Assembly: GCF_013388355.1 (NCBI RefSeq)
Contig: NZ_CP058246.1
Location: forward strand, 3,162,001 to 3,226,000
Source: Flavobacterium sp. LPB0248
Lineage (GTDB): Bacteria > Bacteroidota > Bacteroidia > Flavobacteriales > Flavobacteriaceae
DNA length: 64,000 nucleotides
Direction of reading: 5' to 3'
Below are positions 48,176-56,283 of the stretch, piece by piece. Under the pieces are notes generated by a model that saw only the letters and a program-made list of their open reading frames with translations, was not told the DNA's origin and made no database searches. Positions within the stretch are counted from its first letter, which is position 1. Each line of letters starts with the position of its first letter. The position numbers and the translations under genes were made by a program.

Positions 48176-50950
48176 TTAGAATGTATAGTTTAAAGTAAGT
48201 CTAAGATCTGAACCTGCTTTGTATGAAGTTACAGTAATGTCTCCTACAGACTCTTTTCCAGGTACTTCTCCTTGTTCTTGTACACGTTTAAAAGTTGGAT
48301 TTAAAATGTTGTTGTAAATAAGACCAATTTTTAAGTTTTTAGTCAAACTTGAATTTACAATAAAGTCTAGTTTGTTTACTGCTTTATCAACCATGTTTCC
48401 AACTCTTGAAGTTCCGATTACAGCTAATTTATCTGAAAAATATGAGTAAGAAACTGTTGCCGAAATATCTGTGTTTTCTGAAAATTCATTTAAGAAAGAT
48501 AAGTTCGCATTGGCAAGGAAATTAGAAGCTCCTGTTAATTTACTTGATGTAAAAGTAAAGTTAGCTCCAAAATCATTTTCATTGTTTACTTTTTCATTGC
48601 TTAGATCTTGTTTGGTATATAAATATGATCCGTTTGCATCAAAAGAAAGTTTTGTTTTTAAGTTATCTCTTTTTTCAATTTCAAAAAGATCTTTTCTATA
48701 CTCAACTTCAACTCCCGCTACTGTTCCTTTGTCTCCTGTATTTGCATAAGAAATATCATTTGAGGAAGAATTCAAGAACATTTCGTTGATTGGGTTTTGA
48801 ATGATTTTACCAAATGCAGTAACAGAGATTAACTCACTTGCTTTTGGGAAAAATTCCCATCCTAAATCAAAATTGTAATTTGTTGAAGCATATAATCTTG
48901 GGTTTCCTTCGTAAGCTTGTGCAACATCTTCGTAAATGATAGGCACTTTTTCTTTAAACTGAGGAAGAGTATAGGTTTTACTAGCAGAGAATTTTAAATT
49001 CTGTCTGTCATTCAAAGTATATTTTGAAATTAAGCTTGGTAAAATATTGAATTTAGAATCGTCAGAGTTTCCTCCAGATGGAACTGTTGTTGTGATATAG
49101 AATACATTCTGATTCAATTGCTCTAATCTTGCTCCTAATATTACGCTCAATCTTTCAGTTAAAGAATATTGAACGTTAGCAAATGCTGCGTTAATATCTA
49201 AATTTCCATTATATGTTTGGTGAATTCTGTTTGAGTAAGATGAACCCCAATGTGCAGGATCTAAATAGTTATCTACATGGTGAATATCTTCTTTTGGGAA
49301 AGAAATTGTAGTTCTGTTCGGGAAGAACGAAAACTGTTGCATGTCGTAATCTACATTTTTGAATTTTCCAGAATAACCAACAGTTACTTTTCCTTTGTAA
49401 GTGTCATCACTTCCTTTTTTGAAGTTATAAGAAAGAGCAACATTTGCAGCAATTTCATTTTCTTTTAAGTCATGAAAAAATCTGTGGTTGTTGATGTTTG
49501 AGTTGGTGAAAAATGTATAATCGATAGCATTAGGAGCATACACGAAAGAGTTTTGCATACGATCTGGAATTGCACTGTCAGACATACTGTAACCTACACC
49601 CCAGTTTAAATTCCACTGATCGTTGAATTTGCTTTTTCCTGTTAATTGGTTTACCACTAATTGCGTTCTTTCAAAAGTTCCACGTTTGATAAAACCGCTA
49701 ATTTGCTGTTGAGCATCTCCACCACCATCAAAGTTGATGTTAGTTCCTTCGTACTCGCTATAGTCTTGCTCACTAGAGTTTAAGAATAAAGAAGTAAAGA
49801 AGATCGAATGGTTTTTGTTGATTTTGTAATCAGCTGTACCCATAACTGTTGTTGTAGTGTTATGTTTGTAAGCTGTTCTGATAAAGTCAGAATAAATATC
49901 TCCATCAGAAGTAATTCCTCCTCTGCTGTAACCTTGAGTGAATTTGTTTTTTGCACTGAAAGATCCTGTAACAAAAGCACCAATAGAACTTTCGTCGTTT
50001 ATTTGAAATCTTTTTCCTCCAGATAAAGTGTAAAAAGCATTTAATACATTTTTACTTTCTTGTCTGTCCCAGCTTGTTGCATAGCTGTATGGCAATAATG
50101 GAGCATCTGGCACACCAACTTTTTTAAATCCTGTATAAGTAGGTCCGTCTTGAAGATAAAAATGATCTTGTCCTAAAACATTTGTGTTTGCTCCAGTACC
50201 AACTGAAAAGCTGATGAAAGGTTTTCCGCTGAATTTCTTTGCACTAATATCGATATTAGCTCCTCCGAAATCGGCATAATTTTGAGCTTCAAAAGTTTTA
50301 CTGATTCCAATGTTATCTACAATGTTTGTAGAGAAAATTTCTAAAAGAATGTTTTTGTTAGCAGGGTTGTTTGATGGCAACGGAAGTCCGTTTAAAGTAG
50401 TTACGTTATAACGGTCACCTAATCCACGTACGAAAACATTTCCAGAATCGTCTTGTTTAGAAACCCCGCTCACTTTTGCAACAGCGTTGGCAACATCATT
50501 AACTCCTTTTCTTGCAATTTCCTCAGCACCAATAGCAGCTTTAAATTGAACTGCATTTTTTTGATCTAATAATAATGCAGATTCTTTTTGCTTGTTTCCT
50601 GCAGAAGATTTTACGACTACATCTTTAAGAGTATAGCTTCCAGAAGAAAGTCCTTGATTAACTGTTATAGTTTCGTTTGCTTTTACGGCAACCGGAGCTT
50701 CTACAGATTCATATCCTAAGAAACTAAAAATTAAAGTATAATTTCCAGGATTTACGCTTAACGAATATTTTCCGTCAACGTCGGTATTTACGCTAATATT
50801 TGTACCTTTAACTAAAACATTAGCAAATGGTAGAGCTGCGTTGTTCGAATCTTTGTCGGTCAGAACTCCAGAAATCGTACCTTTGTTTTGCGCGATCGAA
50901 ATCGTACAGATAAATAATGCAATAAAGAGAAATCTTAAATTGAATTTCAT
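48176..50950 (-). CDS. TonB-dependent receptor with CarboxypepD_reg-like domain (phosphate island)
   Basis: 924 residues: signal peptide (1-20), a carboxypeptidase-regulatory-like beta-sandwich (about 22-108), plug domain (about 115-235, with GVSKQDDSGNVFVRGLGDRYNVTTLNGLPLPSNNP) and a barrel ending in SDLRLTLNYTF. The VRGLGDRYN plug is characteristic of a Bacteroidota receptor subgroup that pairs with a separate lipoprotein rather than SusD. Neighbours are a PhoB-like regulator, PhoR-like kinase and phosphate-selective-type porin; candidate Pho boxes lie in its own promoter. Likely imports a phosphorus compound, by context. Confidence 0.9.
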   Translation of the reverse strand: MKFNLRFLFIALFICTISIAQNKGTISGVLTDKDSNNAALPFANVLVKGTNISVNTDVDGKYSLSVNPGNYTLIFSFLGYESVEAPVAVKANETITVNQGLSSGSYTLKDVVVKSSAGNKQKESALLLDQKNAVQFKAAIGAEEIARKGVNDVANAVAKVSGVSKQDDSGNVFVRGLGDRYNVTTLNGLPLPSNNPANKNILLEIFSTNIVDNIGISKTFEAQNYADFGGANIDISAKKFSGKPFISFSVGTGANTNVLGQDHFYLQDGPTYTGFKKVGVPDAPLLPYSYATSWDRQESKNVLNAFYTLSGGKRFQINDESSIGAFVTGSFSAKNKFTQGYSRGGITSDGDIYSDFIRTAYKHNTTTTVMGTADYKINKNHSIFFTSLFLNSSEQDYSEYEGTNINFDGGGDAQQQISGFIKRGTFERTQLVVNQLTGKSKFNDQWNLNWGVGYSMSDSAIPDRMQNSFVYAPNAIDYTFFTNSNINNHRFFHDLKENEIAANVALSYNFKKGSDDTYKGKVTVGYSGKFKNVDYDMQQFSFFPNRTTISFPKEDIHHVDNYLDPAHWGSSYSNRIHQTYNGNLDINAAFANVQYSLTERLSVILGARLEQLNQNVFYITTTVPSGGNSDDSKFNILPSLISKYTLNDRQNLKFSASKTYTLPQFKEKVPIIYEDVAQAYEGNPRLYASTNYNFDLGWEFFPKASELISVTAFGKIIQNPINEMFLNSSSNDISYANTGDKGTVAGVEVEYRKDLFEIEKRDNLKTKLSFDANGSYLYTKQDLSNEKVNNENDFGANFTFTSSKLTGASNFLANANLSFLNEFSENTDISATVSYSYFSDKLAVIGTSRVGNMVDKAVNKLDFIVNSSLTKNLKIGLIYNNILNPTFKRVQEQGEVPGKESVGDITVTSYKAGSDLRLTLNYTF

Positions 50951-50992
50951 TTTTTTTCAGTGTTGTGTTTGTGTCTTAATTATTTTTGTGCA

Positions 50993-51091
50993 AAGAAAGA
51001 ACCGCTCTGTGAAGTCCATGTTACCGACTTGTTATGTTTTTGTGTTGTTAAGATTATCAAATTGTTACGAGATTAAATTACGGTTAACACC
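50993..51091 (-). promoter_or_regulatory. Pho-box-like repeats upstream of the TonB receptor
   Basis: On the minus strand CATAACA, 4 nt, GGTAACA (TAACA cores 11 bp apart, 51018-51035), then 20 nt to a weak -7 word TTTCTTTG followed by C (50993-51000). A second pair, GTTAACC and TTTAATC (TTAA cores 11 bp apart, 51072-51091), lies further upstream towards the phoB-like gene. Confidence 0.6.
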
Positions 51092-51194
51092 ATTTTTTAA
51101 AGGTTCTTTTGTTAGTATATTTACCCTGTGAAATAAGAAATATCGAATGTTTAATGAAGAAGTTTCGATATAAAAATCTCAATTTTTGCTATTT

Positions 51195-51878
51195 ATGAAA
51201 AAAACACAAACTAAGATTTTATTAGTTGACGACGAACCAGATATCTTAGAAATCGTTGGCTATAACCTTGCTCAGGAAGGCTATCAGATTGTTACAGCTT
51301 CTAACGGAAAAGATGCTATAGCAAAAGCACAGAAAGAGTTGCCAGAATTAATCATTATGGACGTGATGATGGCAGAAATGGACGGAATGGAGGCTTGCGA
51401 GCATATTAGAAAAATTCCTGAATTAAATAATGTTATCATAACATTCCTTACAGCAAGAAGCGAAGATTATTCTCAAGTAGCTGGTTTTGATGCAGGTGCC
51501 GATGACTATATTACAAAACCAATTAAACCAAAATTATTGGTATCAAAAGTAAAGGCGCTGTTAAGAAGGTTAAAGGAACAAGAAGTTGTTACAGATACTT
51601 TAAATGTAGGCGGAATCGAGATTAATCGTGAGGAATACAAAATCATAAAAGGCAATGTAGAAATTGCTTTGCCAAGAAAAGAATTCGAATTATTTTATCT
51701 GTTGGCCTCAAAACCTGGGAAAGTTTTTAAAAGAGACGAAATCTTGGATAAAGTTTGGGGTAACGAAGTTGTGGTTGGAGGAAGAACAATCGATGTTCAC
51801 ATCAGAAAACTGCGCGAAAAAATAGGCGAAGATCTTTTTAAAACCATAAAAGGTGTAGGCTATAAATTTGAAGTTTAA
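51195..51878 (+). CDS. PhoB-like OmpR-family response regulator
   Basis: 227 residues from the ATG at 51195. Receiver domain (VDDEPDILEIVGYNL, phospho-acceptor Asp56 in LIIMDVMMAEMDGME, DDYITKPIKPKLL) and an OmpR-type winged helix (PRKEFELFYLLASKPGKVFKRDEILDKVWGNEVVVGGRTIDVHIRKLREKIGEDLFKTIKGVGYKFEV). The DILEIVGYNL start and LIRKLREKIG wing are usual for the PhoB/PhoP group. The kinase partner follows after 168 bp; a porin and, divergently, a TonB receptor are neighbours. Confidence 0.9.
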   Translation: MKKTQTKILLVDDEPDILEIVGYNLAQEGYQIVTASNGKDAIAKAQKELPELIIMDVMMAEMDGMEACEHIRKIPELNNVIITFLTARSEDYSQVAGFDAGADDYITKPIKPKLLVSKVKALLRRLKEQEVVTDTLNVGGIEINREEYKIIKGNVEIALPRKEFELFYLLASKPGKVFKRDEILDKVWGNEVVVGGRTIDVHIRKLREKIGEDLFKTIKGVGYKFEV

Positions 51879-52046
51879 TTTTTTAAGATGCTAAGGCACT
51901 TAGTTTTTAAATCCATTTAAAATCTTTTAAAAATATTCAATACATTTAAACCATATAAGGAACTGAAGTTTACTTGACTTCAGTTTTTTATATGGTTTTT
52001 GAGTTACACTTAATTCTCTTAATTTCTTAATGGTTCAATTTTTTCA

Positions 52047-53132
52047 ATGAAGATTAATTTTAAAAAAACATACAAATTCGCCATAAAATCGGCATTGTAT
52101 ATCAGTCTTTTTACAACAGCATTTGTACTGATGTTAATGTCATTATTTTATAAAAACCAATTAAAACATCAAGTTGCGTTTGGAATAATTTTCATAATCG
52201 TAATCTATATTTTCTCTTTTCTGGTTTTACAGTATCGTGTAGAACGCTTTATTTACCGAAGAGTGAAGAAAATTTACGATGAGGTTTCGTTGCTAGAATC
52301 CACAACATTAATTAATCAGCCGATTAATACCGATATGGAAACGCTTTCGCGTGAAGTGAAAAAGTTTGCGACGGATAAAAAACTAGAAATCGAAATGCTC
52401 GAAATCCGTGAACAATATAGAAGAGAGTTTTTAGGAAACGTTTCGCACGAACTAAAAACACCTTTATTTACGGTTCAAGGTTACGTTTCAACTTTGCTTG
52501 ACGGCGCAATGGACGATAAAAATATCAGAAAGAAATATTTAAAACGTGCCGAAAAAGGAGTAGAGCGTCTTATCTATATAGTAGAAGATCTAGATATGAT
52601 TACCAAATTAGAATCGGGCGATTTAGATCTAAATATGACTGATTTTGACATAGTTGAATTAATTCAGAATGTTTTCGAACTGCTTGAAATGAAAGCCGAT
52701 AAAAAGAAAATCAAATTGGCTTTTGAAAGTAAAAATGTGCAGTCTGTAATGATTCGAGGAGATCAGGACAGAATACAGCAAGTGCTTGAAAACTTGATTG
52801 TAAATTCGATTAAGTACGGAAAAGAAGGCGGTCTGACAGAAGTCGGCGTAGTAAATTTAACCAAGAAAAAAGTCTTAATTCGTATTAGCGATAACGGAGA
52901 AGGTGTTGAAAAACAAAATATTCCAAGACTTTTTGAACGTTTTTACCGAGTGGATAAAAGCGGCACACGATCTGAAGGTGGTTCTGGTTTAGGTTTGGCA
53001 ATTGTAAAGCATATTATTGAAGCACATAAAGAGAAAGTTTATGTAGAAAGTGAGTTCGGAATTGGCTCTGAATTCTCTTTTACGCTCGAAAAAGCAAATA
53101 AAACAGCAAAAACTGACGTTAAAAAATCGTAA
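52047..53132 (+). CDS. PhoR-like sensor histidine kinase
   Basis: 361 residues: two closely spaced TM helices (about 15-34 and 43-62) with almost no periplasmic loop, a short linker, HisKA domain with EFLGNVSHELKTPLFTVQGYVS (phospho-His134) and HATPase domain (IQQVLENLIVNSIKYGKEGG, ISDNGEGVEK, FERFYRVDKSGTRSEGGSGLGLAIVKHI). Small-loop topology and FYRVDKSRSR-like F-box are usual in PhoR, which senses through the Pst transporter (no pst genes in this window). Paired with the preceding regulator. Confidence 0.88.
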   Translation: MKINFKKTYKFAIKSALYISLFTTAFVLMLMSLFYKNQLKHQVAFGIIFIIVIYIFSFLVLQYRVERFIYRRVKKIYDEVSLLESTTLINQPINTDMETLSREVKKFATDKKLEIEMLEIREQYRREFLGNVSHELKTPLFTVQGYVSTLLDGAMDDKNIRKKYLKRAEKGVERLIYIVEDLDMITKLESGDLDLNMTDFDIVELIQNVFELLEMKADKKKIKLAFESKNVQSVMIRGDQDRIQQVLENLIVNSIKYGKEGGLTEVGVVNLTKKKVLIRISDNGEGVEKQNIPRLFERFYRVDKSGTRSEGGSGLGLAIVKHIIEAHKEKVYVESEFGIGSEFSFTLEKANKTAKTDVKKS

Positions 53133-53220
53133 CGTCACTTTTGTTAAAAGCCCTAAAACAAAGGTGTTTAACAATAAATAAACATTTGGATTTAGGCCAT
53201 AACATTAAATTTTTATTATA

Positions 53221-53265
53221 GTAACATCTGGTTAATGATTTCTTAACATAGGTGCTCCATCTTTG
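53221..53265 (+). promoter_or_regulatory. Pho-box-like repeats and -7 element of the porin
   Basis: AGTAACA, 4 nt, GTTAATG, 4 nt, CTTAACA (TAA cores at 53222, 53233 and 53244: exact 11-bp period). The middle heptamer ends 20 nt and the last 9 nt before CATCTTTG (53258-53265), a near-consensus -7 element. They occupy the place of the -33 element, as expected for an activated promoter. Confidence 0.7.
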
Positions 53266-53295
53266 CATCCTGAAATTAAGGGAATTAGAGAACTA

Positions 53296-54606
53296 ATGAT
53301 AAAAAGAAAATTATTAGCCGTTTTATTACTGCTAACTTGTGCGGCTAATGCGCAGGAAACAGATAAAAAAGAATTAAACAAACAGGATGTAAAAAACGAA
53401 GTAATGCGTATTTTAGATTCTATAAACAAAGCAAAACTTCCGGAAACTAAATCTGGAGGAGGAGTTGAAGAACATTGGTATGATAGAATCTCTTTGAGAG
53501 GTTATGCACAAATTAGATACAATGGTCTTTTCTCTACAAACGACAAAGTTTCTTGTGAGCAATGTGACAGATCTTGGGGAACAACTTCTACAGCTCCTGA
53601 TGCCAAAGCAAACAATGGGCTTTTTATTCGTCGTGCCCGTTTAGTATTTTCTGGGCAAGTTCATCCGAATGTATTCTTCTATTTCCAGCCAGACTTTGCC
53701 AGTTCTCCAGCTAGTGGGGTTAATAATTTTGTGCAGATTCGTGATTTATATTTTGATCTTTCCTTTGATAAAAAAAGAGAATATCGTGTTCGCGTTGGAC
53801 AGAGTAAAATTCCATACGGCTTCGAAAATATGCAGTCAAGTTCGCAGCGTTTATCTTTAGACCGTGCTGACGCGATCAACAGCTCAATTTTGAATGAGCG
53901 TGATTTAGGGATATTCTTTTATTGGGCTCCAGCCGAAATTAGACAACGTTTTGAAATGTTGGTTAGAGATGGCTATAAAGGTTCTGGAGATTTTGGAGTT
54001 TTTGCCTTTGGTGTTTATAATGGACAGATTGCCAATAAATTGGATGGAAATCGTGATTTAAACGTGGTAACGAGAGTATCATACCCTTTTGTAATTGGAA
54101 GTCAGATTATAGAACCAGGAATTCAGGCTTATACAGGTAAATGGGCTTTTACAGGAGAAGTTTCGCCAGGAGTTACAGTTAACGACCCTCAATATGTAAA
54201 AGATCAGCGAGTGGGAGCAACTTTTGTTTTATATCCTAGACCATTTGGTATTCAAACCGAATACAATATTGGAACAGGACCTCGATACAATACACTTACC
54301 AATACAATCGACCAAACCGATTTGAACGGAGGTTACGTTTTATTAAACTATAAATGGGATATTAAAAAACAGCGTATTTATCCTTTCGCCAAATTTCAAT
54401 ATTATGACGGAGGAAAAAAATATGAAAAAGATGCTAGAAGCTACGTAGTTAGAGATTATGAATTCGGTATTGAATGGCAGCCAATTAAAGCTTTAGAGTT
54501 AACTGCAGAATATGTAGTAGCAGACAGAACTTTTGAAGATAGTGCGCTACCAATAAACAGACAGCAAGGAAATGTGTTGAGACTGCAAGCACAATTTAAT
54601 TTCTAA
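53296..54606 (+). CDS. OprO/OprP-like outer-membrane porin
   Basis: 436 residues from the ATG at 53296, opening a signal peptide (KLLAVLLLLTCAANAQ). Barrel of the phosphate-selective porin family (pfam07396): ISLRGYAQIRYNGLF, GLFIRRARLVFSGQVHPNVFFYFQPDFA, YRVRVGQSKIPYGFENMQSSSQRLSLDRADAINSSI, DLGIFFYWAPAEIRQRFEMLV, and a closing strand VLRLQAQFNF. Directly downstream of the PhoB/PhoR-like pair and preceded by the best Pho-box candidate in the window, so probable phosphate-starvation porin. An alternative start at 53263 falls in the promoter and is rejected. Confidence 0.9.
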   Translation: MIKRKLLAVLLLLTCAANAQETDKKELNKQDVKNEVMRILDSINKAKLPETKSGGGVEEHWYDRISLRGYAQIRYNGLFSTNDKVSCEQCDRSWGTTSTAPDAKANNGLFIRRARLVFSGQVHPNVFFYFQPDFASSPASGVNNFVQIRDLYFDLSFDKKREYRVRVGQSKIPYGFENMQSSSQRLSLDRADAINSSILNERDLGIFFYWAPAEIRQRFEMLVRDGYKGSGDFGVFAFGVYNGQIANKLDGNRDLNVVTRVSYPFVIGSQIIEPGIQAYTGKWAFTGEVSPGVTVNDPQYVKDQRVGATFVLYPRPFGIQTEYNIGTGPRYNTLTNTIDQTDLNGGYVLLNYKWDIKKQRIYPFAKFQYYDGGKKYEKDARSYVVRDYEFGIEWQPIKALELTAEYVVADRTFEDSALPINRQQGNVLRLQAQFNF

Positions 54607-54684
54607 AAGCATACAGATTAAAAAACAGATTTACTATCGTAAAAACGCTGATAAAACTGATTTTGTTATCTAAAATTTGAATTG

Positions 54685-54712
54685 CCTCCAGCTAAAGCTG
54701 GAGGTTTTTTAT
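54685..54712 (+). terminator. Porin terminator
   Basis: CCTCCAGCT aa AGCTGGAGG followed by six T residues. Confidence 0.9.
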
Positions 54713-54750
54713 TATAGTGATAAGGCTTTAAGTGAACTAGTTTGGTGCAA

Positions 54751-55830
54751 TTATGCTATTTTGTTTTCGAAAACAGTAAATAGCGAATCCCAGTCGATAT
54801 TATTTTCAAATTGGGATAATCCTTTAAACGATTTTACCTTTGATAAATCTTCGATCGTAAAGTCATTTTGCATTGCGTAAGGAACTAGATTTTCTTCTTG
54901 AAGTTTTATGGCCAGATATTCCTGTTCATATTGTCCTGGAGTCGGAATAAAAAAAGCTTTTTTGCCCAGCTTTGCCAAATCCATAACAGTAGTATAACCC
55001 GAACGGCACAATACAAACTCACTTTCGTTAAAAGTCTGTTCCAGCTGTTTCGAGTTCATAAAATTGTAATAGGTAACATTTCCAGCCTGCCATTTTTCTT
55101 GCGATTTTTCTACTTTACCTTGTACAAAAACTACTTTACCAGGATAATTTGCTGCTTCTTTCTGCAGTTTTTCATCCAAGAAAGTGCGCTGAGGTTCAGG
55201 ACCAGACAATATAATCATCAAGTCATATATTTTTGGAGTATCCTTTTTCTTCATACGGCTCAACGGGCCGATGTATTTTAGATTCAGTTCATTATTTTTT
55301 AAATGCCCCAAATCTCCCGTTAAGTTCACTTTTCCATTAGTATCAGGAATCCAGCATTCATTATATTTTTTTATGAAATACTGATGACATTTACTGGTAA
55401 ACCAAGTTGTATTTCCAGTCATTACATTCAATTGATGAGTCATAAAAACAGAAGGCACTTTTTTACTGAAAACCCCCAATCTATTATCTGAGATTATGCC
55501 ATCAATGCCATGCTTTTTAATCCAATGATTCACCATTTTTTTCTCATCCAAAACAGCAGTAATCATTTTCGGAAGATTTTTAATCAGCTTCCATTTAAAA
55601 TTTTTACCATTCTTAGCATATTCAATATGATAAGAAGGCAATTCTAAAGTTTGTATATAAGGAAATTCTTTTCGTAATAGAGCCAGCGCAACGCCGTCGG
55701 AGGCGATAATCGGAATATAATTATTCTCTTGAAGCGCTTTGATAATCGGAATGCATCGAGTGGCATGTCCAAGTCCCCAATTTAATGGAGCTACTAAAAT
55801 AGTTTTATTCGCAGAATAATCAATGCTCAT
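54751..55830 (-). CDS. MurG-like glycosyltransferase
   Basis: 359 residues from the ATG at 55830 (a GTG three codons upstream is possible). GT-B fold of the MurG/GT28 type: KTILVAPLNWGLGHATRCIPIIKALQ (glycine loop, 9-34), a central linker, and a C-terminal donor domain with SEFVLCRSGYTTVMDLAKLGKKAFFIPTPGQYEQEYLA (nucleotide-sugar site). It lacks the membrane-association features that would make it the cell-wall enzyme, and no mur genes are near. Such proteins in Bacteroidota probably glycosylate surface polymers or lipids. Monocistronic. Confidence 0.85.
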   Translation of the reverse strand: MSIDYSANKTILVAPLNWGLGHATRCIPIIKALQENNYIPIIASDGVALALLRKEFPYIQTLELPSYHIEYAKNGKNFKWKLIKNLPKMITAVLDEKKMVNHWIKKHGIDGIISDNRLGVFSKKVPSVFMTHQLNVMTGNTTWFTSKCHQYFIKKYNECWIPDTNGKVNLTGDLGHLKNNELNLKYIGPLSRMKKKDTPKIYDLMIILSGPEPQRTFLDEKLQKEAANYPGKVVFVQGKVEKSQEKWQAGNVTYYNFMNSKQLEQTFNESEFVLCRSGYTTVMDLAKLGKKAFFIPTPGQYEQEYLAIKLQEENLVPYAMQNDFTIEDLSKVKSFKGLSQFENNIDWDSLFTVFENKIA

Positions 55831-55907
55831 TTTTAACACGTTTTAAAAACGAAGATAGACAAATATGTTTTCTGTGTTATTTCGAAGGTATTACTAAATT
55901 ATTAATT

Positions 55908-55944
55908 TAAGGTTCTAAGGTGCTGAGGAACTAAGGTTTTAAGG
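55908..55944. repeat. 8-bp word array, inverted orientation
   Basis: GGTTCTAA, GGTGCTGA, GGAACTAA, GGTTTTAA: the reverse complement of the TTAGNACC array. It pairs with the array at 56245-56283 across the REP region between them. Confidence 0.8.
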
Positions 55945-56228
55945 CTTGTTGGATTGAATAAAAAAAGAGGTTATCTCAAAAATACAGTCATTTAGAGTTA
56001 AAAGAATATTTATAAAATTTCTCTATCGGCAAGCCCCAGCGGGGCGACATATTTATAGAAATCCAATTGCGAAAAGACAAAGAGCTCCAGCGGAGCAACA
56101 TATATTCGATTATAAAAAACATGTCGCTCCGCTGGAGCTTTTAAATCTCTGAGAATTGCAATTTCTATAAATATTTTGCTTCTCCGAAGCTTACAAAAAG
56201 AAGAAGCTGTCCAAAAGGACAGCTTCTT
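55945..56228. repeat. Compound REP region with GCTCCAGCGGAGC hairpins
   Basis: A gene-free region. CCCCAGCGGGGCGACAT (56034), GAGCTCCAGCGGAGCAACAT (56081) and the complementary ATGTCGCTCCGCTGGAGC (56120) are three copies of one element, two direct and one inverted. ATATTTATAGAAATCCAATT (56048) and its approximate complement (56156-56180) form an outer stem. The small ORF on the minus strand here is a product of the repeat. Confidence 0.7.
56201..56228 (-). terminator. Terminator of the Lys/Ala-rich gene
   Basis: AAGAAGCTGTCC aaaa GGACAGCTTCTT; on the minus strand followed by CTTTTTG. Confidence 0.8.
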
Positions 56229-56244
56229 CAAAGTCTCGTATTAA

Positions 56245-56283
56245 AACCTTAGCACCTCAGAACCTTAGTCCCTCAGTACCTTA
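56245..56283. repeat. 8-bp word array (TTAGNACC type)
   Basis: TTAGCACC, TCAGAACC, TTAGTCCC, TCAGTACC in exact tandem; overlaps the stop of the gene ending at 56281. Inverted partner at 55908-55944. Confidence 0.8.

Noticed and set aside
56010..56231. 73-codon minus-strand ORF
   Set aside because: Lies wholly inside the compound REP region.
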